Below the pieces are notes generated by a model, which was not told the origin of the DNA, did not search any database, and saw nothing but the letters and a program-made list of their open reading frames with translations. Of a stretch of DNA of 64,000 bases, positions 31,607-39,818 are shown piece by piece. The stretch spans positions 84,011 through 148,010 of the forward strand of contig JACPZW010000015.1 of assembly GCA_016195265.1 (NCBI GenBank). Reading direction: 5' to 3'. Every line of letters starts with the position of its first letter. The first letter of the stretch is position 1. The position numbers were made by a program, and so were the translations under genes. This DNA is from Acidobacteriota bacterium (GTDB lineage: Bacteria > Acidobacteriota > Vicinamibacteria > Vicinamibacterales > CAVVIG01).

Positions 31607-32653
31607 ATGGCATCGATCGAAGTAGGAATTCTTGGCGCGACCGGACAGGTGGGCCAGCAGTTCGTCGCGCTGCTCACGCATCATCCGTGGTTTCGCGTCG
31701 CGTGGCTCGGCGCGAGCGAGCGCTCCGCGGGCAAGCCGTACCGCGAGGCGACCGCGTGGCGGCTGCCGGCGCTGCTGACCGATTCCGTCGGCCGTTTGAA
31801 GGTGCAGGCTGCCGCGCCCGCCGGCGCGCCGAAGCTCGTCTTCTCCGGCCTCGATTCGTCCGTCGCCGGCGACATTGAAGCCGCCTTCGCGCAGGCCGGC
31901 CACATCGTCGTCAGCAATTCGCGCAACTACCGGATGGAGGCGACCGTTCCGCTGCTCATTCCCGAAGTGAACGCGGATCATCTCGCGCTGCTCGCGGCGC
32001 AGGGCGCCGCCACGGGATGGAAAGGCCGCATCGTCACGAATCCCAACTGCGCCGTCGTCGTCCTGGCGATGGCGCTCGCGCCGCTCCGCCAGTTCGGCTT
32101 GAAGAAAACGATGATCACGACGCTGCAGGCGATCTCCGGCGCCGGCTATCCGGGCGTGCCGTCGTGGGACATTCTCGGCAACGTCATCCCGTTCATCGGC
32201 GGCGGCGAGGAAGAGAAGATCGAAACCGAGACGAACAAAATTCTCGGCGCCGTGAAGAGCGGGCGTGTCGAGAATCATCCCGTGACCGTGAGCGCGGCGG
32301 TCACGCGCGTGCCGGTGCACAACGGCCATACCGGATCGATTGCCGTCGCGCTCGAGCAGCAGCCGGACCTCGACACGATCATCGACGCGTGGAATTCGTT
32401 CCGCGGCAAGCCGCAGGAACTCGGGCTGCCGTCCGCGCCGCCGCAGCCGATCGTCTACCTCACGGAACAGAACAGACCGCAGCCCGCGCTCGACGCGAAT
32501 CGCGACGACGGTATGACGGTCACGGTCGGACGGCTGCGCCGCTGCCCCGTGCTCGGCTACAAGTTCGCGGCGCTTGGCCACAATACAATCCGCGGCGCCG
32601 CCGGCGCCGCCATCCTCAACGCCGAGCTGATGCATCGGGAGGGATTGCTGTGA
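31607..32653 (+). CDS. asd: aspartate-semialdehyde dehydrogenase
   Basis: 348 residues. GILGATGQVGQQFVALL is the NADP-binding loop, IVTNPNCAVVVLAMAL contains the catalytic Cys, and HNGHTGSIAV follows the catalytic His region. GAGYPGVPSWDILGN is typical of the Asd branch with the archaeal/fungal-type sequence. It reduces aspartyl phosphate to aspartate semialdehyde for lysine, DAP, threonine and methionine. The ATG at 31607 is preceded by GAGAGGA. It begins the asd-lysC-dapB-dapA-dapD-dapE-like series and is preceded by the candidate attenuator. Confidence 0.94.
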   Translation: MASIEVGILGATGQVGQQFVALLTHHPWFRVAWLGASERSAGKPYREATAWRLPALLTDSVGRLKVQAAAPAGAPKLVFSGLDSSVAGDIEAAFAQAGHIVVSNSRNYRMEATVPLLIPEVNADHLALLAAQGAATGWKGRIVTNPNCAVVVLAMALAPLRQFGLKKTMITTLQAISGAGYPGVPSWDILGNVIPFIGGGEEEKIETETNKILGAVKSGRVENHPVTVSAAVTRVPVHNGHTGSIAVALEQQPDLDTIIDAWNSFRGKPQELGLPSAPPQPIVYLTEQNRPQPALDANRDDGMTVTVGRLRRCPVLGYKFAALGHNTIRGAAGAAILNAELMHREGLL

Positions 32654-32711
32654 CGATGCTCTTTCCAGCCCCACCCGCCTTTCCTGCCCTTCCAGCCCGG
32701 AGGATCTCTTC

Positions 32712-34100
32712 ATGAGCGTCGTGATGAAGTTCGGCGGCACCTCCGTCGCCGATCCCGACGCCATCAGTCGCCTGATCGGCGTCGTTTCCCGGGAGCTTTC
32801 GGGGGATAGGGGCCCACGGATTAGCGGTGCTCCGACCGTCGTGGTCTCCGCGCTCTCGAAAGTGACTGACACGCTGGTGAAGGTGTGCGGCCTCGCGGAG
32901 GATGGCAATGGCAGCGGCGCCGCGCAGGCCCTGGACGCGCTCGTCGAGCGGCACGTGTCGATCGCATCGGCGGTGACCACGGAGAGCCGCGCGAGCGTCG
33001 TCGCGAGCGTGAAAGCGGAGTTCGACGAGTTGATCGGCCTCGTGCACGCGCTCGCGGTCCTGCGCGAGGTGTCCCCGCGATCGCAGGACGCCGTGCTCTC
33101 GGTCGGCGAGATCGTCAGCAGCCGCATCGTGGCTGCCGCGCTGGCCGACAGCGGGATCGCGAGCGCGTGGGTCGACGCGCGCACCGTGCTCATCACGGAT
33201 GCCGAGTACACGTCGGCCGCGCCCGACATGACGGCCACCTGCGACCGCGTGCGTGAGCATCTCGCGCCGGTGCAGGCCGCCGGAAAAGTCGCCGTGCTCG
33301 GCGGCTTCATCGGCGCCACCGCCAGCGGCGTGACGACGACGCTCGGCCGCGGCGGGTCGGATTATTCGGCGGCGATCTTCGGCGCGTGCCTCGGCGTCGG
33401 CGAGATTCAGATCTGGACCGACGTGGACGGCATGCTGACCGCGGATCCGCGCGTCGTGCCGCACCCGCGGCTCGTCGAACAGCTGTCGTTCCACGAAGCG
33501 TCGGAGCTCGCGTTCTTCGGCGCGAAGGTCCTGCACCCGAGCACGATTCTCCCCGCCGTCGACAAGAACATCCCCGTGCGGATTCTGAATTCGCGCCGGC
33601 CCGAGAACACGGGCACGCGCATCACCGCCGAAGGCCGCCCCGACGCGACCGGCGCGACCGGTCTGACCGCGCTCGCGTGCAAGCGTGACGTGACCGTCGT
33701 GGACATCACGTCCACCCGCATGCTGATGGCGCACGGTTTTCTGCGGCGGCTCTTCGAGGTGTTCGAGCGCTTCAAGACGCCGGTCGACGTCGTGACGACG
33801 TCCGAGGTCAGCGTGTCGGTCACCGTCGACGACACGCGCCGGCTCGACGACATCGTCGAGGGGTTGCGCCATTTCGCGGAGGTCAGCTCGGAGCGCGACA
33901 TGGCGATTATCTGCGCCGTGGGCGAGAATCTCCGGTCGGACCCGGCCGCGTTCGCGCGCGCCGTGAACGCGCTGGACCGTGTGCCGCTGCGCCTTGTGTC
34001 ACAGGCCGCGTCGCGGCGTAACATTACGTTCGTGCTGAGAAACGCGGACGTCCCCGAGGCGATGACGCGTCTCCATGATCAGTTCTTTGGACGTGACTGA
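32712..34100 (+). CDS. lysC: aspartate kinase, monofunctional
   Basis: 462 residues. KFGGTSVADPDAI is the kinase signature; GGFIGATASGVTTTLGRGGSDYSAA binds ATP and aspartate (quoted in part), and the C-terminal third holds ACT domains (VTVVDITSTRMLMAHGFLRR, SVTVDDTRRLDDIV) that normally give feedback control by Lys or Thr. It phosphorylates aspartate, the first step of the pathway. GGAGGAT precedes the ATG at good spacing, 58 bases after asd. Confidence 0.94.
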   Translation: MSVVMKFGGTSVADPDAISRLIGVVSRELSGDRGPRISGAPTVVVSALSKVTDTLVKVCGLAEDGNGSGAAQALDALVERHVSIASAVTTESRASVVASVKAEFDELIGLVHALAVLREVSPRSQDAVLSVGEIVSSRIVAAALADSGIASAWVDARTVLITDAEYTSAAPDMTATCDRVREHLAPVQAAGKVAVLGGFIGATASGVTTTLGRGGSDYSAAIFGACLGVGEIQIWTDVDGMLTADPRVVPHPRLVEQLSFHEASELAFFGAKVLHPSTILPAVDKNIPVRILNSRRPENTGTRITAEGRPDATGATGLTALACKRDVTVVDITSTRMLMAHGFLRRLFEVFERFKTPVDVVTTSEVSVSVTVDDTRRLDDIVEGLRHFAEVSSERDMAIICAVGENLRSDPAAFARAVNALDRVPLRLVSQAASRRNITFVLRNADVPEAMTRLHDQFFGRD

Positions 34101-34120
34101 AGTACAGACGAAGAGGATTA

Positions 34121-34348
34121 GCCACAGAGCTCACAGAGACACAGAGAGGCGATCAGTTCGGCGGCGCCGCAAAGCGGCGTGCCCAGCCGAATCGGGACGG
34201 TGCACGAGTCGTGGCACTCTTCGCTTGAAGACTCGCGCACCGCCCCGATCCGGCTGCGCTCGTCGGCCTGCGAGGCAGGCCGACCGCCGAACTGATCGCC
34301 TGATACTCCGCGTTGGTCTTCTCTCTGTGTCCCGGTGTCTCCGTGGCT
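34121..34348. repeat. nested branched palindrome between lysC and dapB
   Basis: Outer arms of CACAGAG (34121-34146) and CTCTGTG/GTGTCTCCGTGG units (34321-34348). Inside, a perfect 18-bp inverted repeat (34147-34164 with 34284-34301, AGGCGATCAGTTCGGCGG and complement) encloses hairpin A (CGCCGC-AAA-GCGGCG, 34165-34179), a 27-bp central stem (34184-34210 with 34230-34256) and hairpin B (TCGGCCTGC-GAG-GCAGGCCGA, 34263-34283). The central stem is four 6-bp blocks separated by A-C mismatches at every seventh position. The gene-free stretch 34101-34406 is essentially this element plus CTTCGT units. Confidence 0.85.
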
Positions 34349-34406
34349 CGTTCCTCTTCTTCTTCGTTCTTCGTCTTCGTGGTTCGCAGGCGTTGGAATA
34401 ACCGAG

Positions 34407-35102
34407 ATGCGCATACTCCTGGTCGGTCACGGCAAGATGGGACGGATGGTCGAGGCGCTCGCCGAGGAGTACGGGTGTGACGTCGCGGGCGTCCTGGATC
34501 CGCTGTCGCCGCGGCACGGCGGCGGACCCGACGCCGACGCGTGGAACGGTGTCGACGTCGCGATCGATTTCACGACGCCGGACTCCGTGATGCAGAATGC
34601 GCCGGTGCTCGCGCGGCGCCGCATCAACCTCGTCATCGGCACGACCGGCTGGGCCGCGCACGACGCCGCGCTCCGGAAGGTGGTCGCCGACGCCGGCAGC
34701 GGGATCGTCGTCGCGCCGAATTTCTCGACCGGCGTCGTCCTGTTCGAAGCGGTTGTCGCGCACGCGGCGAAGCTGTTCGCGCCGCACCAGGAGTTCGGCG
34801 CGTTTCTCCACGAGGCGCATCACAGCGCCAAGAAAGACGCGCCGTCGGGCACCGCGATATCGCTCAAGCGCGCGATGGAGCAGAGCGGGTTCCCGCGGCC
34901 GATCGACGTCTCGTCCACGCGCGCCGGATCGATTCCCGGCACGCACACGGTCGGCTTCGACGGCCCTGCCGAGACGGTCACGCTGACTCACGCGGCGCGC
35001 GATCGGACCGCGTTCGCCCGGGGCGCGCTGACGGCCGCGAAGTGGATCAACGGCAAGCGCGGCTGGTACTCGATGAAAGACGTCCTTGGTCTGGGCGGGT
35101 AG
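34407..35102 (+). CDS. dapB: 4-hydroxy-tetrahydrodipicolinate reductase
   Basis: 231 residues. RILLVGHGKMGRMVEALA binds NAD(P)H, DFTTPDSVM and IGTTGW line the cofactor site, and EAHHSAKKDAPSGTAISL is the diagnostic substrate-binding motif. It reduces the DapA product. ATG at 34407 follows GAG after the long repeat; no good Shine-Dalgarno is visible. The stop TAG is within a GTAGGGCTGG string that may belong to another repeat head. Confidence 0.93.
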   Translation: MRILLVGHGKMGRMVEALAEEYGCDVAGVLDPLSPRHGGGPDADAWNGVDVAIDFTTPDSVMQNAPVLARRRINLVIGTTGWAAHDAALRKVVADAGSGIVVAPNFSTGVVLFEAVVAHAAKLFAPHQEFGAFLHEAHHSAKKDAPSGTAISLKRAMEQSGFPRPIDVSSTRAGSIPGTHTVGFDGPAETVTLTHAARDRTAFARGALTAAKWINGKRGWYSMKDVLGLGG

Positions 35103-35127
35103 GGCTGGTGGGCAGGCAGGTGACGAC

Positions 35128-35150
35128 GTAGCGCAGGCCTTCAGGCCTGC
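35128..35150. repeat. GTAG-headed hairpin before dapA
   Basis: GTAG-C-GCAGGCCT-TC-AGGCCTGC. The bases following it (TGGAGCACACGCA) carry the GGAG that serves as the only visible Shine-Dalgarno for dapA. Confidence 0.8.
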
Positions 35151-35163
35151 TGGAGCACACGCA

Positions 35164-36063
35164 ATGAGAACACCATTCACCGGAGTCGGAACTGCGCTCG
35201 TCAGTCCGTTCACGCGAAGCGGTGAGCTCGACGAAGCCGCCGTCCGGCGGCTCGCGCGCCGGCAGGTCGACGCGGGCGTCCATTTTCTGTGTCCGTGCGG
35301 CACGACGGGCGAGAATCCGACGCTCACGCACGCGGAGCGGATTCGCACCGTCGAAATTCTCGCCGACGAAGTGAAAGGCGGAGTTCCGATCCTCGCGGGC
35401 GCGGGCGGCTACAACACGAAAGAAGTCATCCATCTCGCCGGCGAGATGAAGAAGGCGGGCGCCACCGGGCTGCTCTCCGTCACGCCGTACTACAACAAGC
35501 CGACGCAGGAAGGCCTGTATCAGCACTATCGCGCGATTGCGGAGAGCACGCCGCTGCCGATCGTCGTCTACAACGTGCCGGGCCGCACCGGCGTGAACGT
35601 CGAGCCCGCGACGCTGGCGCGCATGGCCGCGCTCCCGAACATCGTCGGCGTGAAGGAAGCCTCCGGCAACGTGACGCAGATGTGCGAGATCTGCCGCATC
35701 GTGCCGGGCGACTTCATCGTCGTCTCGGGTGACGATGCGCTCACGCTGCCGCTGATGGCGGTGGGCGGGCGCGGAATCATTTCCGTGGCGGGCAATGAAA
35801 TTCCCGCCGAGATGGTCCAGATGGTCGAAGCCGTCGAGCGCGGCGACTTCGCTGCGGCGCGCGCGGTGCACACCCGCATCCTGCCGCTCATGCTCGGCAA
35901 CTTCATCGAATCGAATCCCGTTCCGGTCAAGGCGGCGATGGCGGCGATGGGATTGATTGAGGAGGTCTATCGCCTGCCGATGACGTCGCCGAAGCCGGAG
36001 TCGAAGACGAAGATTCTGCAGATTCTCAAGGAGCTCGGCTTACTGAAAGGCGCGCTGGTCTAG
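35164..36063 (+). CDS. dapA: 4-hydroxy-tetrahydrodipicolinate synthase
   Basis: 299 residues, a (beta/alpha)8 aldolase. CGTTGENPTLTHAER, YYNKPTQEGLYQHYRA (catalytic Tyr), YNVPGRTGVNV and NIVGVKEASGN with the Schiff-base Lys are all present. It condenses pyruvate with aspartate semialdehyde. The GGAG used for translation lies next to a GTAG-headed hairpin, and the stop codon is the TAG at the head of another (36061-36063). Confidence 0.95.
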   Translation: MRTPFTGVGTALVSPFTRSGELDEAAVRRLARRQVDAGVHFLCPCGTTGENPTLTHAERIRTVEILADEVKGGVPILAGAGGYNTKEVIHLAGEMKKAGATGLLSVTPYYNKPTQEGLYQHYRAIAESTPLPIVVYNVPGRTGVNVEPATLARMAALPNIVGVKEASGNVTQMCEICRIVPGDFIVVSGDDALTLPLMAVGGRGIISVAGNEIPAEMVQMVEAVERGDFAAARAVHTRILPLMLGNFIESNPVPVKAAMAAMGLIEEVYRLPMTSPKPESKTKILQILKELGLLKGALV

Positions 36064-36190
36064 CCGGGTCCAAAAGGACCCGGCCTACTTGGTCGGGTAC
36101 GTAGTCGGGCACGTAGGGCGGGTCCTTTCGGACCCGCCTGAACACTATGGACCCGCCGGAGTACGTAGGGCGGGTCCTTTCGGACCCGCC
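36061..36190. repeat. three GTAG/CTAC hairpins between dapA and dapD
   Basis: TAG-CCGGGTCC-AAAA-GGACCCGG-C-CTAC (36061-36088), then GTAG-GGCGGGTCC-TTTC-GGACCCGCC at 36113-36138 and again at 36165-36190. The last two are direct copies with a 52-bp period, each followed by TGAACAC(T/C)ATG; the second such ATG is the dapD start. Confidence 0.9.
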
Positions 36191-36198
36191 TGAACACC

Positions 36199-37047
36199 AT
36201 GCTGAAAAACGAAATCGCCAATCTGATCGCGACGGGCGCATCCGTCGACCGCGAGCTCGCGCGCGAGACGTTCGCGCGGCTGCGCGCTGCGCTCTCGTCC
36301 GGCGAAGTGCGCGCGGCCGAGCCCGATCCGTCGAGCCCGATCGGCTGGCGCGTCAACACGTGGGTGAAGCAGGGCATCCTGCTCGGCTTCAAGTTCGGCG
36401 ACATGGTCGATGCGTCGATGGACCACGGCAAACTGCCGTTCTACGACAAAGACACGCTGCCGCTCAAGAAACCGGGGCTCGCGGCCGGCGTACGCATCGT
36501 ACCCGGCGGCTCGGCGATTCGCGACGGCGCGTATCTTGCCCCCGGCGTCATCTGCATGCCGCCGATGTACGTGAACATCGGCGCGTGGGTCGGCGAAGGA
36601 TCGATGATCGACTCGCACGCGCTCGTCGGCTCGTGCGCGCAGGTCGGCGCGCGCGTGCACGTGAGCGCCGCCGCGCAGATCGGCGGCGTCATCGAGCCGG
36701 TGGGTGCGCTGCCCGTGATCATCGAAGACGACGTGCTCATCGGAGGCAACACCGGCATCTACGAAGGCGCGATCATCAAGGCGCGCGCCGTGATAGCGGC
36801 CGGGACGGTGCTGACCGGATCGACGCCCGTGTACGACCTCGTCCGCGGCGAGATCATCAAACCGACCGCGGATCATCCCCTCGTCATCCCCGAAGGCGCG
36901 GTCGTCGTGCCCGGCGCGCGCGCTGTGACGCCAGGCAAGGGCCCCGTGATAGATGGCTGGGGTCTCGCGCTCGCCACGCCGGTCATCGTCAAGTACCGCG
37001 ACTCCCGCACCGACACGCGCACGGAACTCGAAGCGTGGATCCGGTGA
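36199..37047 (+). CDS. dapD: 2,3,4,5-tetrahydropyridine-2,6-dicarboxylate N-succinyltransferase
   Basis: 282 residues. Left-handed beta-helix hexapeptide repeats ([60 protein letters not shown]) with the DapD-type ends. It attaches a succinyl group to tetrahydrodipicolinate, so this organism uses the succinylase branch. The ATG at 36199 sits in the tail of a GTAG-headed repeat unit, and no Shine-Dalgarno precedes it. Confidence 0.94.
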   Translation: MLKNEIANLIATGASVDRELARETFARLRAALSSGEVRAAEPDPSSPIGWRVNTWVKQGILLGFKFGDMVDASMDHGKLPFYDKDTLPLKKPGLAAGVRIVPGGSAIRDGAYLAPGVICMPPMYVNIGAWVGEGSMIDSHALVGSCAQVGARVHVSAAAQIGGVIEPVGALPVIIEDDVLIGGNTGIYEGAIIKARAVIAAGTVLTGSTPVYDLVRGEIIKPTADHPLVIPEGAVVVPGARAVTPGKGPVIDGWGLALATPVIVKYRDSRTDTRTELEAWIR

Positions 37048-37090
37048 CGACGGCACGACGATCAACGCAGAGCCCGCAGAGGATTGTTGC

Positions 37091-38158
37091 GTGAGATCGG
37101 ATGCGGTAGACATCGTCGCGCTCACGCGCGCGCTCGTCGATATCGATTCGACGACCGGCCGCGAGGGCGACGCCGGGCGCTGGCTCGCAGATTACCTGCG
37201 CGGCCGCGGCTGCGCCGTCGTCGAACAGAAAGTCGACGATGGGCGATTCAACGTCATCGCGACGCCGCCGGCCGTAGGGGCCGACCTTGGTCGGCCCTCG
37301 GGATCGGGCGGAGCAAGCTCCGCCCCTACGATTACCTTCTCCACTCACTTCGATTGCGTCCCGCCTTTCTTCCCCAGCCGGGTCGACGGCGATCGCCTTT
37401 ACGGCCGCGGATCTTGCGACGCGAAGGGCATTCTCGCGGCGCAGGTCGCGGCCGCCGATCGGCTCTGGCGCGACGGCGAGACGCATGTCGGACTGCTGTT
37501 CGTCGTCGGCGAAGAACGCGGCAGTGATGGCGCGCGAATCGCGAACGACGCCCCCGATGGCGCAATGTCAGGGTCCCGATTTCTGATCAACGGCGAGCCG
37601 ACGGACAATCGCCTGGGCCGCGCGACGCGCGGCATCCTGCGCTTCAAGTTGCGCGCGAGCGGACGGGCGGCGCACTCGTCGTTTCCCGAGCTCGGCGAGT
37701 CGGCGATCGACAAGCTGATCGACGCGTTGATCGAACTGCGGTCGATTGCGCTGCCGGACGATCCGGTCCTGGGTCGCACGCACTACACGGTGGGACTGAT
37801 CAGCGGAGGCGTGGCGCCGAACGTCGTGTCGCCTGCCGCTGAAGCCGAAGTGATGTTCCGGACCGTGAGCGATGCCGCGCAGGTGCGCCGTGCGGTCACG
37901 CCGCTCGAGCGGCGCGTAACGATCGAGCACGTCCTCGACGTGCCGCCGGTGCGTCTGAAGACGGTGCCGGGCTTTGACGCCGCCGTGTTTCCCTACACGA
38001 CGGACATTCCGTTTCTCGCGCGCTGGGGCGAACCGCTCCTATTCGGTCCGGGCTCGATCCATGTCGCGCACACCGCCGACGAGTTCGTCTCGATAGCGGA
38101 GCTGCGGGCGGCCGCCGATCATTACGTGACGATCGCGCGCGCGCTGCTGGCGCTGTAG
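37091..38158 (+). CDS. dapE: M20 family deacylase, DapE-like
   Basis: 355 residues from GTG at 37091 (AGAGGA upstream). Metal ligands are visible in ITFSTHFDCVPPF, YGRGSCDAKGI, VGEERGSDG (catalytic Glu), INGEPTDN and HVAHTADEFVSI. It may remove the succinyl group from succinyl-DAP, as its place after dapD suggests; a general M20 peptidase or ArgE-like role cannot be excluded. Residues 62-80 (VGADLGRPSGSGGASSAPT) are an in-frame translation of a 56-bp GTAG/CTAC element, inserted just before the first metal ligand strand. Confidence 0.8.
   Translation: MRSDAVDIVALTRALVDIDSTTGREGDAGRWLADYLRGRGCAVVEQKVDDGRFNVIATPPAVGADLGRPSGSGGASSAPTITFSTHFDCVPPFFPSRVDGDRLYGRGSCDAKGILAAQVAAADRLWRDGETHVGLLFVVGEERGSDGARIANDAPDGAMSGSRFLINGEPTDNRLGRATRGILRFKLRASGRAAHSSFPELGESAIDKLIDALIELRSIALPDDPVLGRTHYTVGLISGGVAPNVVSPAAEAEVMFRTVSDAAQVRRAVTPLERRVTIEHVLDVPPVRLKTVPGFDAAVFPYTTDIPFLARWGEPLLFGPGSIHVAHTADEFVSIAELRAAADHYVTIARALLAL
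37274..37329. repeat. 56-bp GTAG/CTAC element inside the dapE-like gene
   Basis: GTAG-GGGCCGACC-TT-GGTCGGCCC, an 8-base spacer, GGGCGGAGC-AA-GCTCCGCCC-CTAC. Both stems are perfect 9-bp hairpins, placed head to head. This is the cleanest copy of the element found in addB and addA. Confidence 0.92.
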
Positions 38159-38171
38159 CGCTCTTGCGAAT

Positions 38172-38228
38172 GTAGGCCGGGTCCTTGGGGACCCGGCTGG
38201 CCGGCGGGTCCAAAAGGACCCGCCCTAC
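38172..38228. repeat. GTAG/CTAC hairpin pair between dapE-like and amidase genes
   Basis: GTAG-GCCGGGTCC-TTGG-GGACCCGGC, then TGGCC, then GGCGGGTCC-AAAA-GGACCCGCC-CTAC. The CTA at 38225-38227 is the complement of the amidase stop TAG, so the right head ends that gene. Confidence 0.9.
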
Positions 38229-39565
38229 GGCTTCACGGTGATGTACGGCTCGCATGCGAGCGCGACGCGCAGCAGCGCATCGGTCGCCGTTCGATTCCCG
38301 ACCAGCTGAACCGAGCACGGCAGGCCCGCTTTCGTCGTGCCCGACGGCAGCGCGATTGCGGGATGACCGGTGACGTTGAAGAGCTGCGTGAGGCGCAGCA
38401 TCACGTTGCGCACCGGCTCAGCCTTGCCGGCAATCTGCACGGTGTCCGCGCCGATGAGCGGCGCGGGGATCGGCAGCGTCGGCAGGATGAGTGCGTCGTG
38501 CGCGCCGAGCGCAGCGTCGACCTCGCGCCGGAGAAGTTCGCGGCCGGCGAGCGCCCGCACGTAATCCTCGGCCAGCACGTAGCGCCCCATCTCCAGCCGC
38601 AAGCGGACGTTCTTCTGATATTTCTCCGGCTTCGACTCGAGCGTCGCCGCGTGATACGCCGCGGCGTCGGCGAGCACGATGTGCAGATAGATCGTGCCGA
38701 GATCGGCGGCGTTGCGGATTTCGATCTCGTCGAGCGTGACGCCGGCGGCGCGCAGGCGTTCCAATGCTTCTTCGAACCGCGCCCGCACGTCGTCGTCCAG
38801 CAGATCGCAGAAGTACTTGCGCGGGACGCCGAACCGCAAGCCGCGGACCGGCACCGGCGCCGGCGGCGTCTTTCGCGGTTCGCCGATCAGCGCCTCGTAG
38901 ACGAGCGCCGCGTCGCCGACCGTCTGCGTCAGCGGACCCGCGTGATCCATCGTGCGCGCCAGCGGCACGATGCCGTCGGTCGGGATTTCGCCGAGCGTGG
39001 GCTTGAGTCCGACCGTGCCGCACGCGGCGGCCGGAATGCGGATCGACCCGCCCGTGCACGTGCCCATCGTCGCGAGCGCCATGCCGGCGGCGAGGCTTGC
39101 CGCCGATCCGCCGCTCGATCCGCCCGGCGACCGCGCGGGATCGATCGGGTTGCGCGCGGGGCCGAACGCCGAGTCCTCATTGGTCGTGCCGAACGCGAAC
39201 TCGTGCAGGTTCGTCTTGCCGATGAACACCGCGCCGGCCTCGCGCAGGCGCGCGATGGCCGTCGCGTCGCGATCGGCGACGTGGCCCTCTCGGACGCGCG
39301 ACGCCGCGGTCGTGGCCGTGCCGCGGATGTCGTACAGGTCCTTGATCGACATCGGCACGCCGTGGAGCGGCCCGCGGTCCTTGCCTGCGGCGAGCTCGCG
39401 ATCCAGTTCGCGCGCCTGCGCCCGGGCGGCGTCAGCCATCACGAGAATGAATGCGTTGAGACGGGGATTGTCGGCGTCGATCCGCTGCAGGCATTCATTC
39501 GTGGCTTGCTCCGACGTCGTCCGGCGGGCGCGGAGCCGGCGGCCAAACTCTTCAATCGTCATCAT
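38225..39565 (-). CDS. amidase-signature family amidase (GatA/AtzE-like)
   Basis: 446 residues. The Ser-cisSer-Lys triad is readable: Lys in VPMSIKDLYDIRG, the Gly/Ser-rich SPGGSSGGSAASLAAGMALA with both Ser, and GGSIRIPAAACGTVGLKP. It hydrolyses an amide; GatA of the Glu-tRNA amidotransferase or AtzE-type enzymes are the nearest relatives by motif. The ATG pair at 39565/39562 follows a CTGGTGG repeat with no Shine-Dalgarno. It overlaps the 3' end of a small upstream gene by 14 bases, and its stop codon is the head of the GTAG repeat. Confidence 0.88.
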   Translation of the reverse strand: MMTIEEFGRRLRARRTTSEQATNECLQRIDADNPRLNAFILVMADAARAQARELDRELAAGKDRGPLHGVPMSIKDLYDIRGTATTAASRVREGHVADRDATAIARLREAGAVFIGKTNLHEFAFGTTNEDSAFGPARNPIDPARSPGGSSGGSAASLAAGMALATMGTCTGGSIRIPAAACGTVGLKPTLGEIPTDGIVPLARTMDHAGPLTQTVGDAALVYEALIGEPRKTPPAPVPVRGLRFGVPRKYFCDLLDDDVRARFEEALERLRAAGVTLDEIEIRNAADLGTIYLHIVLADAAAYHAATLESKPEKYQKNVRLRLEMGRYVLAEDYVRALAGRELLRREVDAALGAHDALILPTLPIPAPLIGADTVQIAGKAEPVRNVMLRLTQLFNVTGHPAIALPSGTTKAGLPCSVQLVGNRTATDALLRVALACEPYITVKP

Positions 39566-39731
39566 GACTAGTGGCTGGTGGCTGGTGACTGGGAGCTGCC
39601 GAATCGTTGAAGTCGGCGGCACGAAGCGCTTTCGTCGCGCGTGCCAGCGTTTCGAGAATCGGTTTCATTTCAGGCAGCCCGCGACGCTCGGCGTCGGCGA
39701 CGGCGGCCTGCAGCCATGAATCAATGGTCAT
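39552..39731 (-). CDS. small partner protein of the amidase (GatC/AtzG-like)
   Basis: 59 residues from ATG at 39731 with GGAG at five-base spacing. MTIDSWLQAAVADAERRGLP and MKPILETLARATKALRAADF form two helices, the plan of GatC/AtzG partners that cap amidase-signature enzymes. The C-terminal SHQPPATSHDDD is encoded by the repeat at 39570-39600. Function as an amidase cofactor is inferred from size, fold and the 14-base overlap. Confidence 0.6.
   Translation of the reverse strand: MTIDSWLQAAVADAERRGLPEMKPILETLARATKALRAADFNDSAAPSHQPPATSHDDD
39570..39600. repeat. CTGGTGG single-arm repeat at the amidase start
   Basis: AGTGGCTGGTGGCTGGTGAC and following bases repeat the left-arm units of the element at 1428-1475. 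It encodes the C-terminal tail of the small partner protein and lies just upstream of the amidase ATG. Confidence 0.6.
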
Positions 39732-39742
39732 GACAACTCCTG

Positions 39743-39818
39743 GTCCGCCTGAAGGCGGACACGAGAAAGACGTGGGGAACCCCGCGAGAGAGTACGTGGT
39801 GTCCGGCTTCAGCCGGAC
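39743..39818. repeat. pair of hairpins upstream of the amidase operon
   Basis: GTCCGCCT-GA-AGGCGGAC (39743-39760) and GTCCGGCT-TC-AGCCGGAC (39801-39818) flank GTGGGGAACCCCGC. The TCA within the second hairpin (39809-39811) is the complement of the methyltransferase stop TGA. Confidence 0.8.

Noticed and set aside
38363..39571. Long plus-strand open frame opposite the amidase
   Set aside because: It is antisense to a gene with clear amidase motifs and its translation is Arg/His-rich without any fold; GC-rich codon bias keeps such frames open.
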